From Bradyrhizobium sp. AZCC 1721 (GTDB lineage: Bacteria > Pseudomonadota > Alphaproteobacteria > Rhizobiales > Xanthobacteraceae), in NCBI RefSeq assembly GCF_036924715.1, contig NZ_JAZHSB010000001.1:3463001-3527000 (forward strand): a stretch of DNA of 64,000 nucleotides, read 5' to 3'. The stretch's first letter is position 1, and every line of letters starts with the position of its first letter. Positions 35,352 to 44,589 of the stretch are shown here, in pieces. Made by a program: the position numbers and the translations under genes. The notes beneath the pieces were generated by a model, which saw nothing but the letters and a program-made list of their open reading frames with translations, had not been told where the DNA came from and ran no database searches.

Positions 35352-35374
35352 GAGGCACCACCGCGTGGTGCCTC
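35352..35374. terminator. 10-bp hairpin downstream of the SRPBCC gene
   Basis: GAGGCACCAC, loop CGC, GTGGTGCCTC, ending 13 bases after the SRPBCC stop on the minus strand. There is no T-run, so it may be a Rho-associated or RNA-stabilising hairpin. Confidence 0.4.
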
Positions 35375-35387
35375 TCCTCGACCGTCA

Positions 35388-35837
35388 CTATCCCGGAATA
35401 TCCGGCTCCACGAGCAATGCGAGCTGGGCAAGCGATTGTTGCCAGCCGAGATAGCAGCCTTCGACCGGGATTACCGTCGGCAAGTTTGTCTGTTCGATGT
35501 TGATCTCGGTTCCGACCGAAACCGCTTTCAGGGTCACGGTAACCTCAATAACGCCAGGCAAATTGGGATCGTCGAAACGATCGGTGTAGCGGATCCGCTC
35601 GTTGGGCACGATCTCCAGATATTCTCCGCCGAACGAATGGCCGGCGTTCGTGGTGAAATTCGTGAACGACATCCTGAACGTGCCGCCAACCTTCGCGTCG
35701 AATTGGTGGACCTTGCATGTGAAGCCGTAGGGCGGCAGCCACTTGGCCATGGCATCCGCATCGAGGAAGGCGCGAAAAACCTTCTCCGGCTTGGTGGCGA
35801 GGACACGATGCAAACGAACGGTATTGCCTTGGGACAT
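35388..35837 (-). CDS. SRPBCC family protein (AHSA1-like)
   Basis: 149 residues from the ATG at 35837, preceded by AAGGAG; the frame open further upstream lacks a ribosome site. The START-like fold is suggested by VLATKPEKVFRAFLDADAMAKWLPPYGF, GGTFRMSFTNF and GWQQSLAQLALLVE near the C-terminus, the usual AHSA1/polyketide-cyclase ending. Such proteins bind hydrophobic ligands; a specific function cannot be assigned. A TATACT -10-like element upstream is flanked by a 7-bp inverted repeat. Confidence 0.85.
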   Translation of the reverse strand: MSQGNTVRLHRVLATKPEKVFRAFLDADAMAKWLPPYGFTCKVHQFDAKVGGTFRMSFTNFTTNAGHSFGGEYLEIVPNERIRYTDRFDDPNLPGVIEVTVTLKAVSVGTEINIEQTNLPTVIPVEGCYLGWQQSLAQLALLVEPDIPG

Positions 35838-36071
35838 GACGTTATTTTCTCCTTTACTGAGCGGAGTATATCGCGGGATTTGATTGGGTTCGCTCAGTCT
35901 CTGCCACAAGGACGCCCGGCCTCCATGCGATCCGACACGGGGACCAAAAAAATTCACCGACGCGGGCGCGCGGTTCCGTTTTACGTGACGGTAGAATGGG
36001 CGGAGGGAGAATAAAAGGAAGTATTCCGCGCGCGATCAACAAGCGAGCACGCCAGTTCTGACGGCGCGATG

Positions 36072-37424
36072 TTAGCCCGAGCTGAGCCGCACGCCCGCGC
36101 GCAGGAATTTCTGCGGATCGACGGCGTCACCGTCGATCCGCGTTTCATAGTGCAGATGCGGACCGGTGGAGCGGCCGGTTGAGCCGACGGCGCCGATGAC
36201 CTGGCCGATCTTGACGAAGTCGCCGACCCTGACGTGAATCTCCGACAGATGGCCGTAGCGGGTCGACAGGCCGTTGCCGTGATCGACCTCCACCATGCGA
36301 CCGTAACCACCCATCCATCCCGACGATACGACCTTGCCGTTCGCGGTGACGCGCACCGGATCGCCGCTGGCGGCGCGGAAATCGAGGCCGGTATGCATCG
36401 CGGGCCGGCCGAGGAATGGATCGCTGCGAACGCCGAAGCCCGAGGTGAATTCGACCTCGCCGACGACGGGTTTGCGGTAGGGCACCAGCGCGAGCGTCGC
36501 GTTGAGGCGCTGCATCTGGGCACGGGTGAGGTTGATCCGGTTGAGCTGGCGTTCGAACGCACCGGCATCCGCCGGCAGCTTCAACGGCACGAACGGGCCA
36601 CCAATGGCCGAGCGCGGCGTTGCGGCTTCGAGCTGCGCCATATTGAGGCCGAGATCGGTGAACACGCCACGCATGCGGCGCAGCCGCGATTCCATGCTGT
36701 CTTCGACCGAGCTCAAGGCCGCCATCTGCCGCCGCTCGACGGAATCCAGCGAGGTCTGCAGGCGGACCAGGACATTGTCGACACCCTGAACCTTGGCGAA
36801 CTGGTTTGGCTGCGGCTTGGCGACGGCGGGCGCGCGCGATTCCAGCCGGGCCTCGCGATCTGGCGGCGCTACGAAGATCACGGTGTCGCTGATCGGGGAG
36901 GGTTTTAGGCTGCCGGAAGCGGGCGTCTCCGCGGCCGCGCCGCGCGGCGGAGGCCGAATCGAACCGGTCGCCGCGATATCCGGCATCGCGCCAAGGGCAG
37001 TGGCGCGCGACTCGAGCGCGGTCTGGCGGCGCATGATCTGGTCGAGCTTCTGGTCGAACTGTTCCTGATCGAGCAACTGGCGGCTGGTCGTGCGGTCGAC
37101 CTTGGCGCGCAGCTCCGCGATGCGGTCTTCATAGGCGTATTGCATCTCGGCCTGCCGGGCGATCAGCCGGGTCAGGACATCATCGCGAAACGCGAAATAC
37201 GTGGCGGTGGCCGCCGACCACATGCCAAGCAGCACGATCGTGCCGACGACGATCCAGAACACGACCGGGCCGAGCCTGACCTGCCTGCCGGCATGGACGA
37301 TGGTGTAGCCGTCACCGTCTAGCGCTGCAGCTTTTGCGGCATGGGGTGCCGGACGGTGGGGCGGCGTCCGGCCATGATCGTGGGGATGGTGGTGATCGGC
37401 ATAATGACCGGAACGGTACGACAT
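36072..37424 (-). CDS. Membrane-anchored M23 (LytM) peptidase
   Basis: 450 residues from the ATG at 37424, which has GGGAG 5 bases upstream. A His/Pro-rich cytoplasmic N-terminus (HYADHHHPHDHG) precedes one membrane helix (about 52-78), a periplasmic coiled-coil and linker, and the C-terminal M23 domain with FGVRSDPFLGRPAMHTGLDF and the zinc motif GPHLHYE. Both His ligands and the Asp are present, so it is probably an active endopeptidase or an amidase activator in cell-wall remodelling. It lies 99 bases downstream of the peroxiredoxin gene on the same strand. Confidence 0.92.
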   Translation of the reverse strand: MSYRSGHYADHHHPHDHGRTPPHRPAPHAAKAAALDGDGYTIVHAGRQVRLGPVVFWIVVGTIVLLGMWSAATATYFAFRDDVLTRLIARQAEMQYAYEDRIAELRAKVDRTTSRQLLDQEQFDQKLDQIMRRQTALESRATALGAMPDIAATGSIRPPPRGAAAETPASGSLKPSPISDTVIFVAPPDREARLESRAPAVAKPQPNQFAKVQGVDNVLVRLQTSLDSVERRQMAALSSVEDSMESRLRRMRGVFTDLGLNMAQLEAATPRSAIGGPFVPLKLPADAGAFERQLNRINLTRAQMQRLNATLALVPYRKPVVGEVEFTSGFGVRSDPFLGRPAMHTGLDFRAASGDPVRVTANGKVVSSGWMGGYGRMVEVDHGNGLSTRYGHLSEIHVRVGDFVKIGQVIGAVGSTGRSTGPHLHYETRIDGDAVDPQKFLRAGVRLSSG

Positions 37425-37523
37425 CGGCACTCCCGCGCCGGTCGGAAATCAGCTCCGTTCGGCTCAATTTGCGTGCCGATTTGACCCATTCATGGTTAAT
37501 TTTTGGGAAATGGAACCTGCCGA

Positions 37524-38297
37524 TCACATGCCGCGGACGGCGGCCAACACCTCGTCGGCATGGCCGTCGACCCGCACATTGCGCCAGATTTTGCCGATCC
37601 GTCCGTCGGCGCCGATCAGAACCGTCGTTCGAATGATCCCCATGAAGGTCCTGCCGTACATCGATTTTTCGCCCCAGGCGCCATAGGCCTCAAGCATCTC
37701 ATGTTGCTCGTCCGAGATCAGAGGAACCGAGAGCTGGTGCTTGTTCCGGAAGGATTCCTGGGCCTTTACGGTGTCGGCCGAGATCCCGAGCACCACCGCG
37801 CCCGCATCGGCAAACGCGCTATCGAGCCGCGTGAAGTCGATCGCCTCCCGGGTGCAGCCGGGCGTGTCGGCGCGGGGATAGAAAAACAGCACCAGTTTCC
37901 TGCCGGCATAATCTGCCAGCGAAACACTGCCGCCGCCGTCGCGCGGAAGGCTGAACGGGGGCGCCATGGCGCCTTCGACCAGTCCGGTTCCGGTAACCGG
38001 CTTGGGCATATCCGATAGATTGGATTTTATTAACTGTTTCGATGTCGGCTTGTGCGACGCTTTGGCTGAAGCGCTCTTGGCCGTCTTCGCCGGTTTCTTG
38101 GCCGGCTTCTTGGCGGCCGCCTTGGTGGCGGTTTTGGCGGCCTTGTTGGCTACCTTGGCGGCAGGCTTTTTAGTCGATGCCGGCGTGCTGCGGCGGGCGG
38201 TCTTGGCGGCAGTCTTGGCCGTGGCCGGTTTTGCGGCGGAAGCCTTGCGGTTCTTGGGGGATGGCATGGAGGATTTCTTGCGCGTTTTCTTGGACAT
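37524..38297 (-). CDS. bcp: Bcp-type peroxiredoxin with a histone-H1-like Lys/Ala-rich N-terminal tail
   Basis: 257 residues. Residues 1 to about 90 are almost only Lys, Ala, Thr, Ser and Pro (AAKKPAKKPAKTAKSASAK), like bacterial H1-type tails. The rest is a Bcp/AhpC-TSA domain with peroxidatic Cys148 in ADTPGCTREAIDF. The resolving Cys of classical Bcp is absent and there is no other Cys, so it should work as a 1-Cys enzyme. The long form is supported by AAGGAAGG just before the ATG at 38297; an internal ATG at codon 97 (MPKPVTG) has no ribosome site. The tail could bind DNA; that is inference. Confidence 0.88.
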   Translation of the reverse strand: MSKKTRKKSSMPSPKNRKASAAKPATAKTAAKTARRSTPASTKKPAAKVANKAAKTATKAAAKKPAKKPAKTAKSASAKASHKPTSKQLIKSNLSDMPKPVTGTGLVEGAMAPPFSLPRDGGGSVSLADYAGRKLVLFFYPRADTPGCTREAIDFTRLDSAFADAGAVVLGISADTVKAQESFRNKHQLSVPLISDEQHEMLEAYGAWGEKSMYGRTFMGIIRTTVLIGADGRIGKIWRNVRVDGHADEVLAAVRGM

Positions 38298-38594
38298 ACG
38301 CCTTCCTTTCGTCGCTTTCCGCAGATCAACCATTAGGGTATTGCGGGTCTCGCCTTTGACCGTCGGATTCGCTCCGGCTGCTGGGCAAGTTTGATGACCC
38401 CGGAGTATGGTTACAAGGAATTCGACGCTACCCCCGTCTGCTCGTCGATGGGACCGCCCAATCAATCCTTGGGCCCGACCACGAGTAACAGTATTAATCG
38501 AGGAATGGCAGCGATGCCGGCACAGGAACGCTCGATACCGATCGAAGAGCGTGCCCTTGGCGGCGATCAACCTCAGCGCCGGCACCGAGAGGCA
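38298..38594. other. Divergent intergenic region, peroxiredoxin / AsmA-like gene
   Basis: No gene is evident. A frame open from 38391 continues into the AsmA-like protein, but the upstream residues lack any domain. A 6-bp hairpin GCCCAA/TTGGGC (loop TCAATCC) lies around 38456-38474. Possible alternative starts of the AsmA-like gene are ATGs at 38505 and 38514. Confidence 0.4.
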
Positions 38595-41500
38595 ATGGCT
38601 AAGAATACTTCGCCCAAGGGGTCGAATCCGCGTGCCGAGGCCCAGCAATGGGATGACGCTGCGGGCTGGGAGCAGGACGAGGCGGCGGGCTATCGTGCGC
38701 GACGGCTGTTGTCGCGCTCCAATTCCCGATTCCACCGGTTCGGCGACAAGTTCTCAGCGCTGCAGCAGATGACCGGCGAGCGCTGGGTCAAGCGCCTGGC
38801 GATCGTGATCGCCGTGCTGGCGGTGATCTTCACCGGTTGTTTCGGCGGTCTGTGGTGGCGGCTCGGCGCCGGGCCGATCAACCTCGACGTCGCGACGCCG
38901 TGGCTGGCGGCCGCGATCGAAGACAATATCGGCCATGGCAACACGGTCGAGGTCGGCGGTACACAGATCGAGCGGGCCGGACGGATTCGAATCGCGGTGC
39001 GCATCCGCGACATCGTGGTCCGCGACCGTGACCAGGTCGTCGTCGCGACCGCGCCGAAGGCCGAGGTGAAACTATCGGGCATGGCGCTGGTGATGGGACG
39101 GCTGCGCGCCGAGAGCCTCAATCTGGTCGATGCCGAACTTTCGGTGCGAATCACGCCGGACGGCCAGGTGACGGTGTCTGCCGGCGACACCGCCAAGCCG
39201 CTGGCGACCGGCGTTGCTTCCAAGCGCGATGCCGGCATAGCCCCAACATTCCCTCGCCAGTCGCCTGCGCCGCCGCAGGGTGCTGCTGCGACGGCTCCCG
39301 ATACCACGCAGAACGGATTGCTGGCCGGCCTTGACTGGCTCGACAGCCTCAGCCTGACCGGCCTCGATGGGCAGAACCTGAACGAGATCGGCCTCAAGAA
39401 CGGCAATCTCATCGTCGACGACCAGCAGCGCGGCAACAAATGGACGTTCGAGAATATCAGCCTCAGCATGCGCCGGCCGAGCAGCGGCGGGGTTGCGGTG
39501 AGCCTTGGCGAGCAAGGTGCGCGTCCCTGGTCGCTGAAGGTCGTGGTCGGACCACAGCAGAACGGCGTGCGGTCGGTCGATCTTCGCGCCGACAAGGTGC
39601 CCGCCGCCAACATCCTGCTGGCAATGCGGGTCAAGGACCTGACCTACAGCGCCGAGCTGCCGCTTTCCGGCGAGCTGAAGGGCGAACTGGGCCGCGACGG
39701 TCTGCCGACCTATTTCCGCGGCAAGATCACCGCCGGCGCCGGGAACCTCATCGACAGCGATACGCCTGACTATCCGATGCCGATCGATTCGGCGGAGATG
39801 AGCGTCGAATGGGATGCCGGACGGCGCGTGCTGGTCGCGCCCTTCAAGGTCATTTCCGGTTCGAACCGGATTACGCTGCTCGGCCATCTCGAGCCGCCGA
39901 ACGGCGCCACCACCGAATGGCAGGCCGGCCTTAGCGGCGGCACCATCCTGTTGGCCGGCACCGACAACGAACCGCCGCTGATCTTCAACCGGATCGCGAT
40001 CGGGCTGAAGTTCGACACCGACCGCAAGCGCGTGCTGCTCACCCAGGCCGATATCAGCAACGGCGAGATCGGAATCGCCGGCACCGGCAGCATCGACTAT
40101 GCGAACGAGGCGCGGCTCCAGCTCGGTTTCGCTGGAACGCCGATGTCGGCATCAGCCCTGAAGCGGATGTGGCCGATCCTGATCGTGCCCGAAGTGCGCG
40201 AATGGGTGATCGAGCGGATCGAGCGCGGCACGCTCCAGCGCATCGAGGTCGGCGTCAACTCGCCGGTGCGCAATCTGTCCCGCAAGGGACCGCCGATTCC
40301 CGACGATGGTCTGGCCGTCAACATCGTCGCGTCCGGAGTTACCGCGCGTCCGGTCGACGACATGCCCGCGGTCCGCGATGCGGATTTGAAAGCGCGCGTT
40401 ACCGGGCGAACAGCGACGGTGACGATCGGGCAGGGAATTGCCGACACACCCGGCGGCCGCAAGATCAACATTTCCGATTTCACCTTCGAGGTGCCGGACA
40501 TGGCGCCGAAGCCGTCGCCCTCGCGGGTGAAGTTCAGGGTCGATGCGTCCGTGCCGGCAGCGGCCGAGATTCTGGCGTCCGACCGCATCAGCGATCTCTC
40601 CGGCACGCTGATCGATCCGAACGCCAGCAAGGGAAACGTTGCCGCCGTCATCACGCTTGGCATGCCGGTCAAGGGCTCGATGACCAAGGCCGACACCACC
40701 TACACCGTGATTGCCGATCTAGCCGGGTTTGCCGCCGACAAGCTCGTGATGAACCAGAAGCTGGAATCTAACACGCTCAAGGTGCTCGCCAATAACGCGG
40801 GCTACCAGGTCAAGGGCGACGTCAAGATCAACGGGCAACCGGCTTCGCTGGACTATCGCAAGCCGAGCGAGGGCGACGCCGATATCAGGCTGCAGGCGAC
40901 ACTGGATGATGCCAGCCGCGCGCGCCTCGGGATCGATTTCGGACCCGCCGTGAGCGGTTCGATCCCGATCAAGGTGGTCGGCAAGATCGGCGAGAACGAC
41001 AGCCGCGTCGGCATCGAAGCCGATCTGACCTCGCTGCGGCTCGACAACATCCTGCCGGGGTGGGTCAAAGTGCCCGGCAAGTCGGGCAAGGCGACGTTCA
41101 ATGTCGTGAAGAAGGAGCAGTCGACGCTGTTCCAGGACATCGTGGTCGAAGGCGGCGGCGTTTCGATCAAGGGATCGCTGGAAGTCGACCAGAATGGCGA
41201 TCTGTTGAACGCGAACTTCCCGACCTACGCGCCGTCGGACGGCGACAAGACGACGTTGAAGGCCGAGCGCGGCACCGATGGCGTCGTGAAGGTCACGATG
41301 CGCGGCGACGTGTTCGACGGCCGCGGTTTCCTCAAATCGGCGATCTCGGGCAAGGAAGCCGACCCCAAGAGCAAGTCGAGGAACATCGATCTCGATGTCG
41401 ACGTCAAGCTCGGCGCGGTCGCCGGCTTCAACGGCGAGGCGTTGCGCAGCGTCGACAGCAAATTCTCCCGCCGCAACGGCATCGTCAAAAATTTCACGCT

Positions 41501-42179
41501 CTCCGGCAAGGTCGGGCGCGACACGCCGGTGACCGCCGATCTGCGCGGCCGCGGGCAGGGACAGGGACGCGACATCATCATCCTGCAGACCAACGATGCG
41601 GGTGCTTTCTTCCGCTTCACCGACACCTATTCGAAAATGGTCGGCGGTCAGCTCTCGCTTGCGATGGAGCCGCCGACGGTTGAACCCAGCGCCAAGGACG
41701 GTCTGATCAACGTCCGCGATTTCTCCGTCAAGGGTGAGGCCGCACTGGAGCGCGCCGCCGCGGGCGGAGCGGCCGGCGTTCAGAACGGCATTTCCTTTAC
41801 GGCACTGCGCGCCGAGTTCACTCGGCAGAGCGGACAGCTCACGATCCGCGATGGTGTCGTGAAGGGTCCGATCATCGGCGCGACCATCGAAGGCAGCATC
41901 GACTATGTCGGCAATGCCGTGCGCATGAGCGGCACCTTCGTTCCGATGTACGGATTGAACAACATGTTCGGTCAGATTCCCGTGCTCGGCCTGTTCCTCG
42001 GTGGCGGCAGCAATGAGGGGCTGATCGGCGTGACCTATGAGGTGGTCGGCACGCCTGGCCAGCCCGTGCTGCGCGTCAATCCGATTTCGGCCGTGATGCC
42101 CGGCGTGCTGCGCAAGATCTTCGAGTTCAACACCGGCAAGCAGAACAACACCCCGATCGAACTGCCGCCGAATAATTAG
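38595..42179 (+). CDS. AsmA-like / YhdP-type DUF3971 protein
   Basis: About 1194 residues from the ATG at 38595 (GAGAGG upstream); starts up to about 70 residues earlier are possible. A cytoplasmic N-terminus is followed by one membrane helix (RLAIVIAVLAVIFTGCFGGLWW) and a huge periplasmic region of beta-rich repeats. A DUF3971-type segment covers the middle and an AsmA C-terminal-like segment contains NDAGAFFRFTDTYSKMVGGQLSLAM and LGLFLGGGSNEGLIGVTYEVVG. Proteins of this type bridge the periplasm and move phospholipids to the outer membrane in enterobacteria. It stands alone, divergent from the peroxiredoxin gene. Confidence 0.88.
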   Translation: MAKNTSPKGSNPRAEAQQWDDAAGWEQDEAAGYRARRLLSRSNSRFHRFGDKFSALQQMTGERWVKRLAIVIAVLAVIFTGCFGGLWWRLGAGPINLDVATPWLAAAIEDNIGHGNTVEVGGTQIERAGRIRIAVRIRDIVVRDRDQVVVATAPKAEVKLSGMALVMGRLRAESLNLVDAELSVRITPDGQVTVSAGDTAKPLATGVASKRDAGIAPTFPRQSPAPPQGAAATAPDTTQNGLLAGLDWLDSLSLTGLDGQNLNEIGLKNGNLIVDDQQRGNKWTFENISLSMRRPSSGGVAVSLGEQGARPWSLKVVVGPQQNGVRSVDLRADKVPAANILLAMRVKDLTYSAELPLSGELKGELGRDGLPTYFRGKITAGAGNLIDSDTPDYPMPIDSAEMSVEWDAGRRVLVAPFKVISGSNRITLLGHLEPPNGATTEWQAGLSGGTILLAGTDNEPPLIFNRIAIGLKFDTDRKRVLLTQADISNGEIGIAGTGSIDYANEARLQLGFAGTPMSASALKRMWPILIVPEVREWVIERIERGTLQRIEVGVNSPVRNLSRKGPPIPDDGLAVNIVASGVTARPVDDMPAVRDADLKARVTGRTATVTIGQGIADTPGGRKINISDFTFEVPDMAPKPSPSRVKFRVDASVPAAAEILASDRISDLSGTLIDPNASKGNVAAVITLGMPVKGSMTKADTTYTVIADLAGFAADKLVMNQKLESNTLKVLANNAGYQVKGDVKINGQPASLDYRKPSEGDADIRLQATLDDASRARLGIDFGPAVSGSIPIKVVGKIGENDSRVGIEADLTSLRLDNILPGWVKVPGKSGKATFNVVKKEQSTLFQDIVVEGGGVSIKGSLEVDQNGDLLNANFPTYAPSDGDKTTLKAERGTDGVVKVTMRGDVFDGRGFLKSAISGKEADPKSKSRNIDLDVDVKLGAVAGFNGEALRSVDSKFSRRNGIVKNFTLSGKVGRDTPVTADLRGRGQGQGRDIIILQTNDAGAFFRFTDTYSKMVGGQLSLAMEPPTVEPSAKDGLINVRDFSVKGEAALERAAAGGAAGVQNGISFTALRAEFTRQSGQLTIRDGVVKGPIIGATIEGSIDYVGNAVRMSGTFVPMYGLNNMFGQIPVLGLFLGGGSNEGLIGVTYEVVGTPGQPVLRVNPISAVMPGVLRKIFEFNTGKQNNTPIELPPNN

Positions 42180-42249
42180 TCAGGCACCGCCGCAGGTTGG
42201 TGGATGATCGAATGGAAGCTTCGGGATGGAAGCTTTCTCTCGGTAGAAA

Positions 42250-42672
42250 TCACTGCTCTGGTCTGCTTGCCAGACATGGATCCAGCAGGACATGGTCGAC
42301 GTCGCGTCGTCGATATCCGCCTCTCGCGATAACCCTGTCGCCGACCGCTAGGCCGTTGGATTGGTAGGTCACGCACATGATCCTGATATCCGGCGGTGAG
42401 CACAGCACGAGATACCACAAGACTTGATCCGTCTGCACCGCTGTGAGATTACCGACCACCGAGAGATCGATCCGGTAGTCGAGTTCTGGAATGCCGTCCG
42501 CCATCCGCCTGACATCCTTGCAGTCGGCTGGCCTCCGCGCGGGCTGCTCTGCTTCGGAAAATGCCGGACGGTCGGCAAATATATCGTTCGACGCGATTGA
42601 TCGAGTCGAGCTCGGCACTGCAAAGCACAGGATAATGGTTGCTACCGATAATCCGCCAGTTGCTGCGTGCAT
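42250..42672 (-). CDS. Small secreted protein of unknown function, next to the beta-lactamase
   Basis: 140 residues with a likely signal peptide (about 1-27) and no family I recognise. The mature part reads as a structured domain: DYRIDLSVVGNLTAVQTDQVLWYLVLCSPPDIRIMCVTY followed by GLAVGDRVIARGGYRRRDVDHVLLDPCLAS, which has the pattern of a small OB-like beta barrel. Three Cys in the mature part could form disulfides. It begins 7 bases after the beta-lactamase stop on the same strand, so co-transcription is likely. Confidence 0.65.
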   Translation of the reverse strand: MHAATGGLSVATIILCFAVPSSTRSIASNDIFADRPAFSEAEQPARRPADCKDVRRMADGIPELDYRIDLSVVGNLTAVQTDQVLWYLVLCSPPDIRIMCVTYQSNGLAVGDRVIARGGYRRRDVDHVLLDPCLASRPEQ

Positions 42673-42679
42673 TCGGCAC

Positions 42680-43573
42680 CTAGCCAGATGCCATGGCCGA
42701 GACCGCCCGCGCGACCGAAGCCAAAGTGGCGTTTTGCTGCGCGGCAGAAACGGTGGCGCCAGTCAGATAGGCGGTGATCACGATGGGCGCTTTGCCGGGT
42801 GGCCAGGTCACAGCAACGTCATTGTTTGTGCCTCGGGCACCAGTACCGGTCTTGTCGCCGACGCGCCAGTCTTTCGCAAAACCTGCACGCAGTCGCGCGT
42901 CGCCGGTCTTGTTGGCGACCAACCATGCCGTCAGTTGCTCGCGCGATGCTGCCGACAGCGCTTTAGTCCCAAGGATCAGCGCTTGCAGATTCGAAGCCAT
43001 CGCATTCGGTGTCGTGGTATCGCGGGGATCGTCGGGCAAAGCCTCGTTGAGCGAAGGCTCATCCCGGTCTAGCCGCGTGACTTGGTCGCCCAGGCTCCGC
43101 ACGAAGGCCGTCAGCCCCGGCGGTCCGCCGATGCCGGCAAGCAGGAGATTGCCGGCCGTGTTGTCGCTCAGCGTCACCGCCGCTTCGCAAATTTCAGCGA
43201 GCGTCATGCCGTCGCCGCCGACGCGCTTCTCGGTTACGGGTGAGTACACGATGAGTGCGGATGCGTCGAAGGTTACGCGCCGCGTCAATTGTTCCTTGCC
43301 GGCATCCACCCGCGCCAGGATCGCGGCGGCTGCCAGCATCTTGAAGGTGCTGCACATCGGAAAGCGCTCATCGCCCCGGTGGGCATGACGAGTGTTCGTT
43401 GCTGTGTCGAGGACACAAACACCGAGCCGGCCGCCGCTCTCGCTCTCCAGACGCTTGATCTCGTCGATCAGTCGTTGATTTGCGGTCGATGCGCGTATCG
43501 CTTGCCGGGCGCTCAAAGCAGTCGTTATCAGCGCTGCACCGCATCCAAGCTGGAACTGTCTTCTCGTGATCAC
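42680..43573 (-). CDS. bla: Class A beta-lactamase
   Basis: 297 residues from the GTG at 43573, which has a very strong GGAGGG site. The N-terminus TRRQFQLGCGAAL looks like a twin-arginine signal. The active-site Ser75 is in CSTFK (Ambler 70-73), the SDN loop is LSDNTAGN, the omega-loop Glu lies in DEPSLNEA and the KTG triad is GDKTGTGARG. Cys is present at Ambler 69 but not at 238. It hydrolyses penicillins and possibly cephalosporins. It is divergent from an AmpR-like LysR regulator with 101 bases between them, the standard inducible arrangement. Confidence 0.94.
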   Translation of the reverse strand: MITRRQFQLGCGAALITTALSARQAIRASTANQRLIDEIKRLESESGGRLGVCVLDTATNTRHAHRGDERFPMCSTFKMLAAAAILARVDAGKEQLTRRVTFDASALIVYSPVTEKRVGGDGMTLAEICEAAVTLSDNTAGNLLLAGIGGPPGLTAFVRSLGDQVTRLDRDEPSLNEALPDDPRDTTTPNAMASNLQALILGTKALSAASREQLTAWLVANKTGDARLRAGFAKDWRVGDKTGTGARGTNNDVAVTWPPGKAPIVITAYLTGATVSAAQQNATLASVARAVSAMASG

Positions 43574-43674
43574 CAGGAATCCCTCCTTGCTGCGCACAGG
43601 AAGGTGCCGATCGGTCGCTGTCTTGACAAACGATGAGTTCTGCGGGCAGGCATAAGAAAAACTAGGGACGAGCA

Positions 43675-44589
43675 ATGCGGCGCCGGATGAAGCTTTCGCA
43701 CCTTCCGCTCAATGCGCTACGGGCCTTTGAAGCGACGGCGCGCCATCTCAGTTTCACCCGTGCTGGCCTGGAGCTTCGGGTTACACAGGCGGCCGTCAGC
43801 CAGCATGTGAAAGTGCTGGAGAACCGGCTTGGCGTACAGTTGTTTCGCCGGCTGCCCCGCGGCGTTGCGCTCACCGATGAAGGACAGTTGCTGCTGCCGA
43901 GCATTGTCGAGGCCTTCGGCCGGCTCACCGAAACGCTCAATCGTTTTGACGACGGCCACTACCAGGACGTCATCGCGGTCGGTGTGGTCGGTACCTTCGC
44001 TTCGGGCTGGCTGCTGCCGCGGCTCGATGCCTTCAGGAAGGCCTATCCACGGATCGATTTGCGCCTGTTCACCAACAACAATCGTATCGACATCGCGGGT
44101 GAAGGCCTCGATTACGCGATCAGGTTTGGCGATGGCCTTTGGCACGGCACCGAGGCGACCCACTTGATGGCAGCGCCATTTACCCCATGCTGCGCGCCTT
44201 CGCTGGCTCGCAGGCTGAGCCGGCCGGCCGATCTCAAGCGCGAGGTGCTGCTGCGTTCCTACCGACAGGAGGAATGGCCGCGATGGTTTACCGCTGCGGG
44301 ACTGCAGAGTCCGGTCCTCAAGGGAATGGTATTCGATTCATCGATCACGATCGCCAGTGTAGCGGCGCGCGGTTTCGGCGTTGCGCTGTTGCCGGCGCGA
44401 TTGTTTCAGGACGAGATCCGGCAGCGGCGGCTGGTACGTCCTTTCAAGGTCGAAGTCGCGCTCGGCGATTATTGGATCACGTCGTTGCACTCCCGGCGAC
44501 CGACCGCCGCGATGCTCTCATTCAAGAGCTGGCTGCTTGAAACGATCGCAGCAACAAGGAGGAGCCCTGGCAAGCAGGCCGGGACGTAG
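43675..44589 (+). CDS. ampR: LysR family regulator, AmpR-like
   Basis: 304 residues. The HTH (about 10-65) reads LPLNALRAFEATARHLSFTRAGLELRVTQAAVSQHVKVLENRLG, very close to AmpR/GcvA-type LysR proteins. The effector domain contains VGVVGTFASGWLLPRLDAF. AmpR senses cell-wall fragments (anhydro-muropeptides versus UDP-MurNAc-pentapeptide) and switches a divergent beta-lactamase gene. Here it is divergent from a class A enzyme. The ATG has AGGGACG upstream; an ATG four codons later is possible. An imperfect dyad CTAGTTTTTCTTA in the spacer resembles a LysR T-N11-A site, but weakly. Confidence 0.85.
   Translation: MRRRMKLSHLPLNALRAFEATARHLSFTRAGLELRVTQAAVSQHVKVLENRLGVQLFRRLPRGVALTDEGQLLLPSIVEAFGRLTETLNRFDDGHYQDVIAVGVVGTFASGWLLPRLDAFRKAYPRIDLRLFTNNNRIDIAGEGLDYAIRFGDGLWHGTEATHLMAAPFTPCCAPSLARRLSRPADLKREVLLRSYRQEEWPRWFTAAGLQSPVLKGMVFDSSITIASVAARGFGVALLPARLFQDEIRQRRLVRPFKVEVALGDYWITSLHSRRPTAAMLSFKSWLLETIAATRRSPGKQAGT

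Noticed and set aside
38391..38594. 68-codon N-terminal extension of the AsmA-like protein
   Set aside because: No domain, and a better ribosome site precedes 38595. Starts at 38505 or 38514 cannot be fully excluded.
43574..43674. AmpR operator in the bla-ampR spacer
   Set aside because: Only an imperfect dyad (CTAGTTTTTCTTA) is visible, not enough to report as a site.
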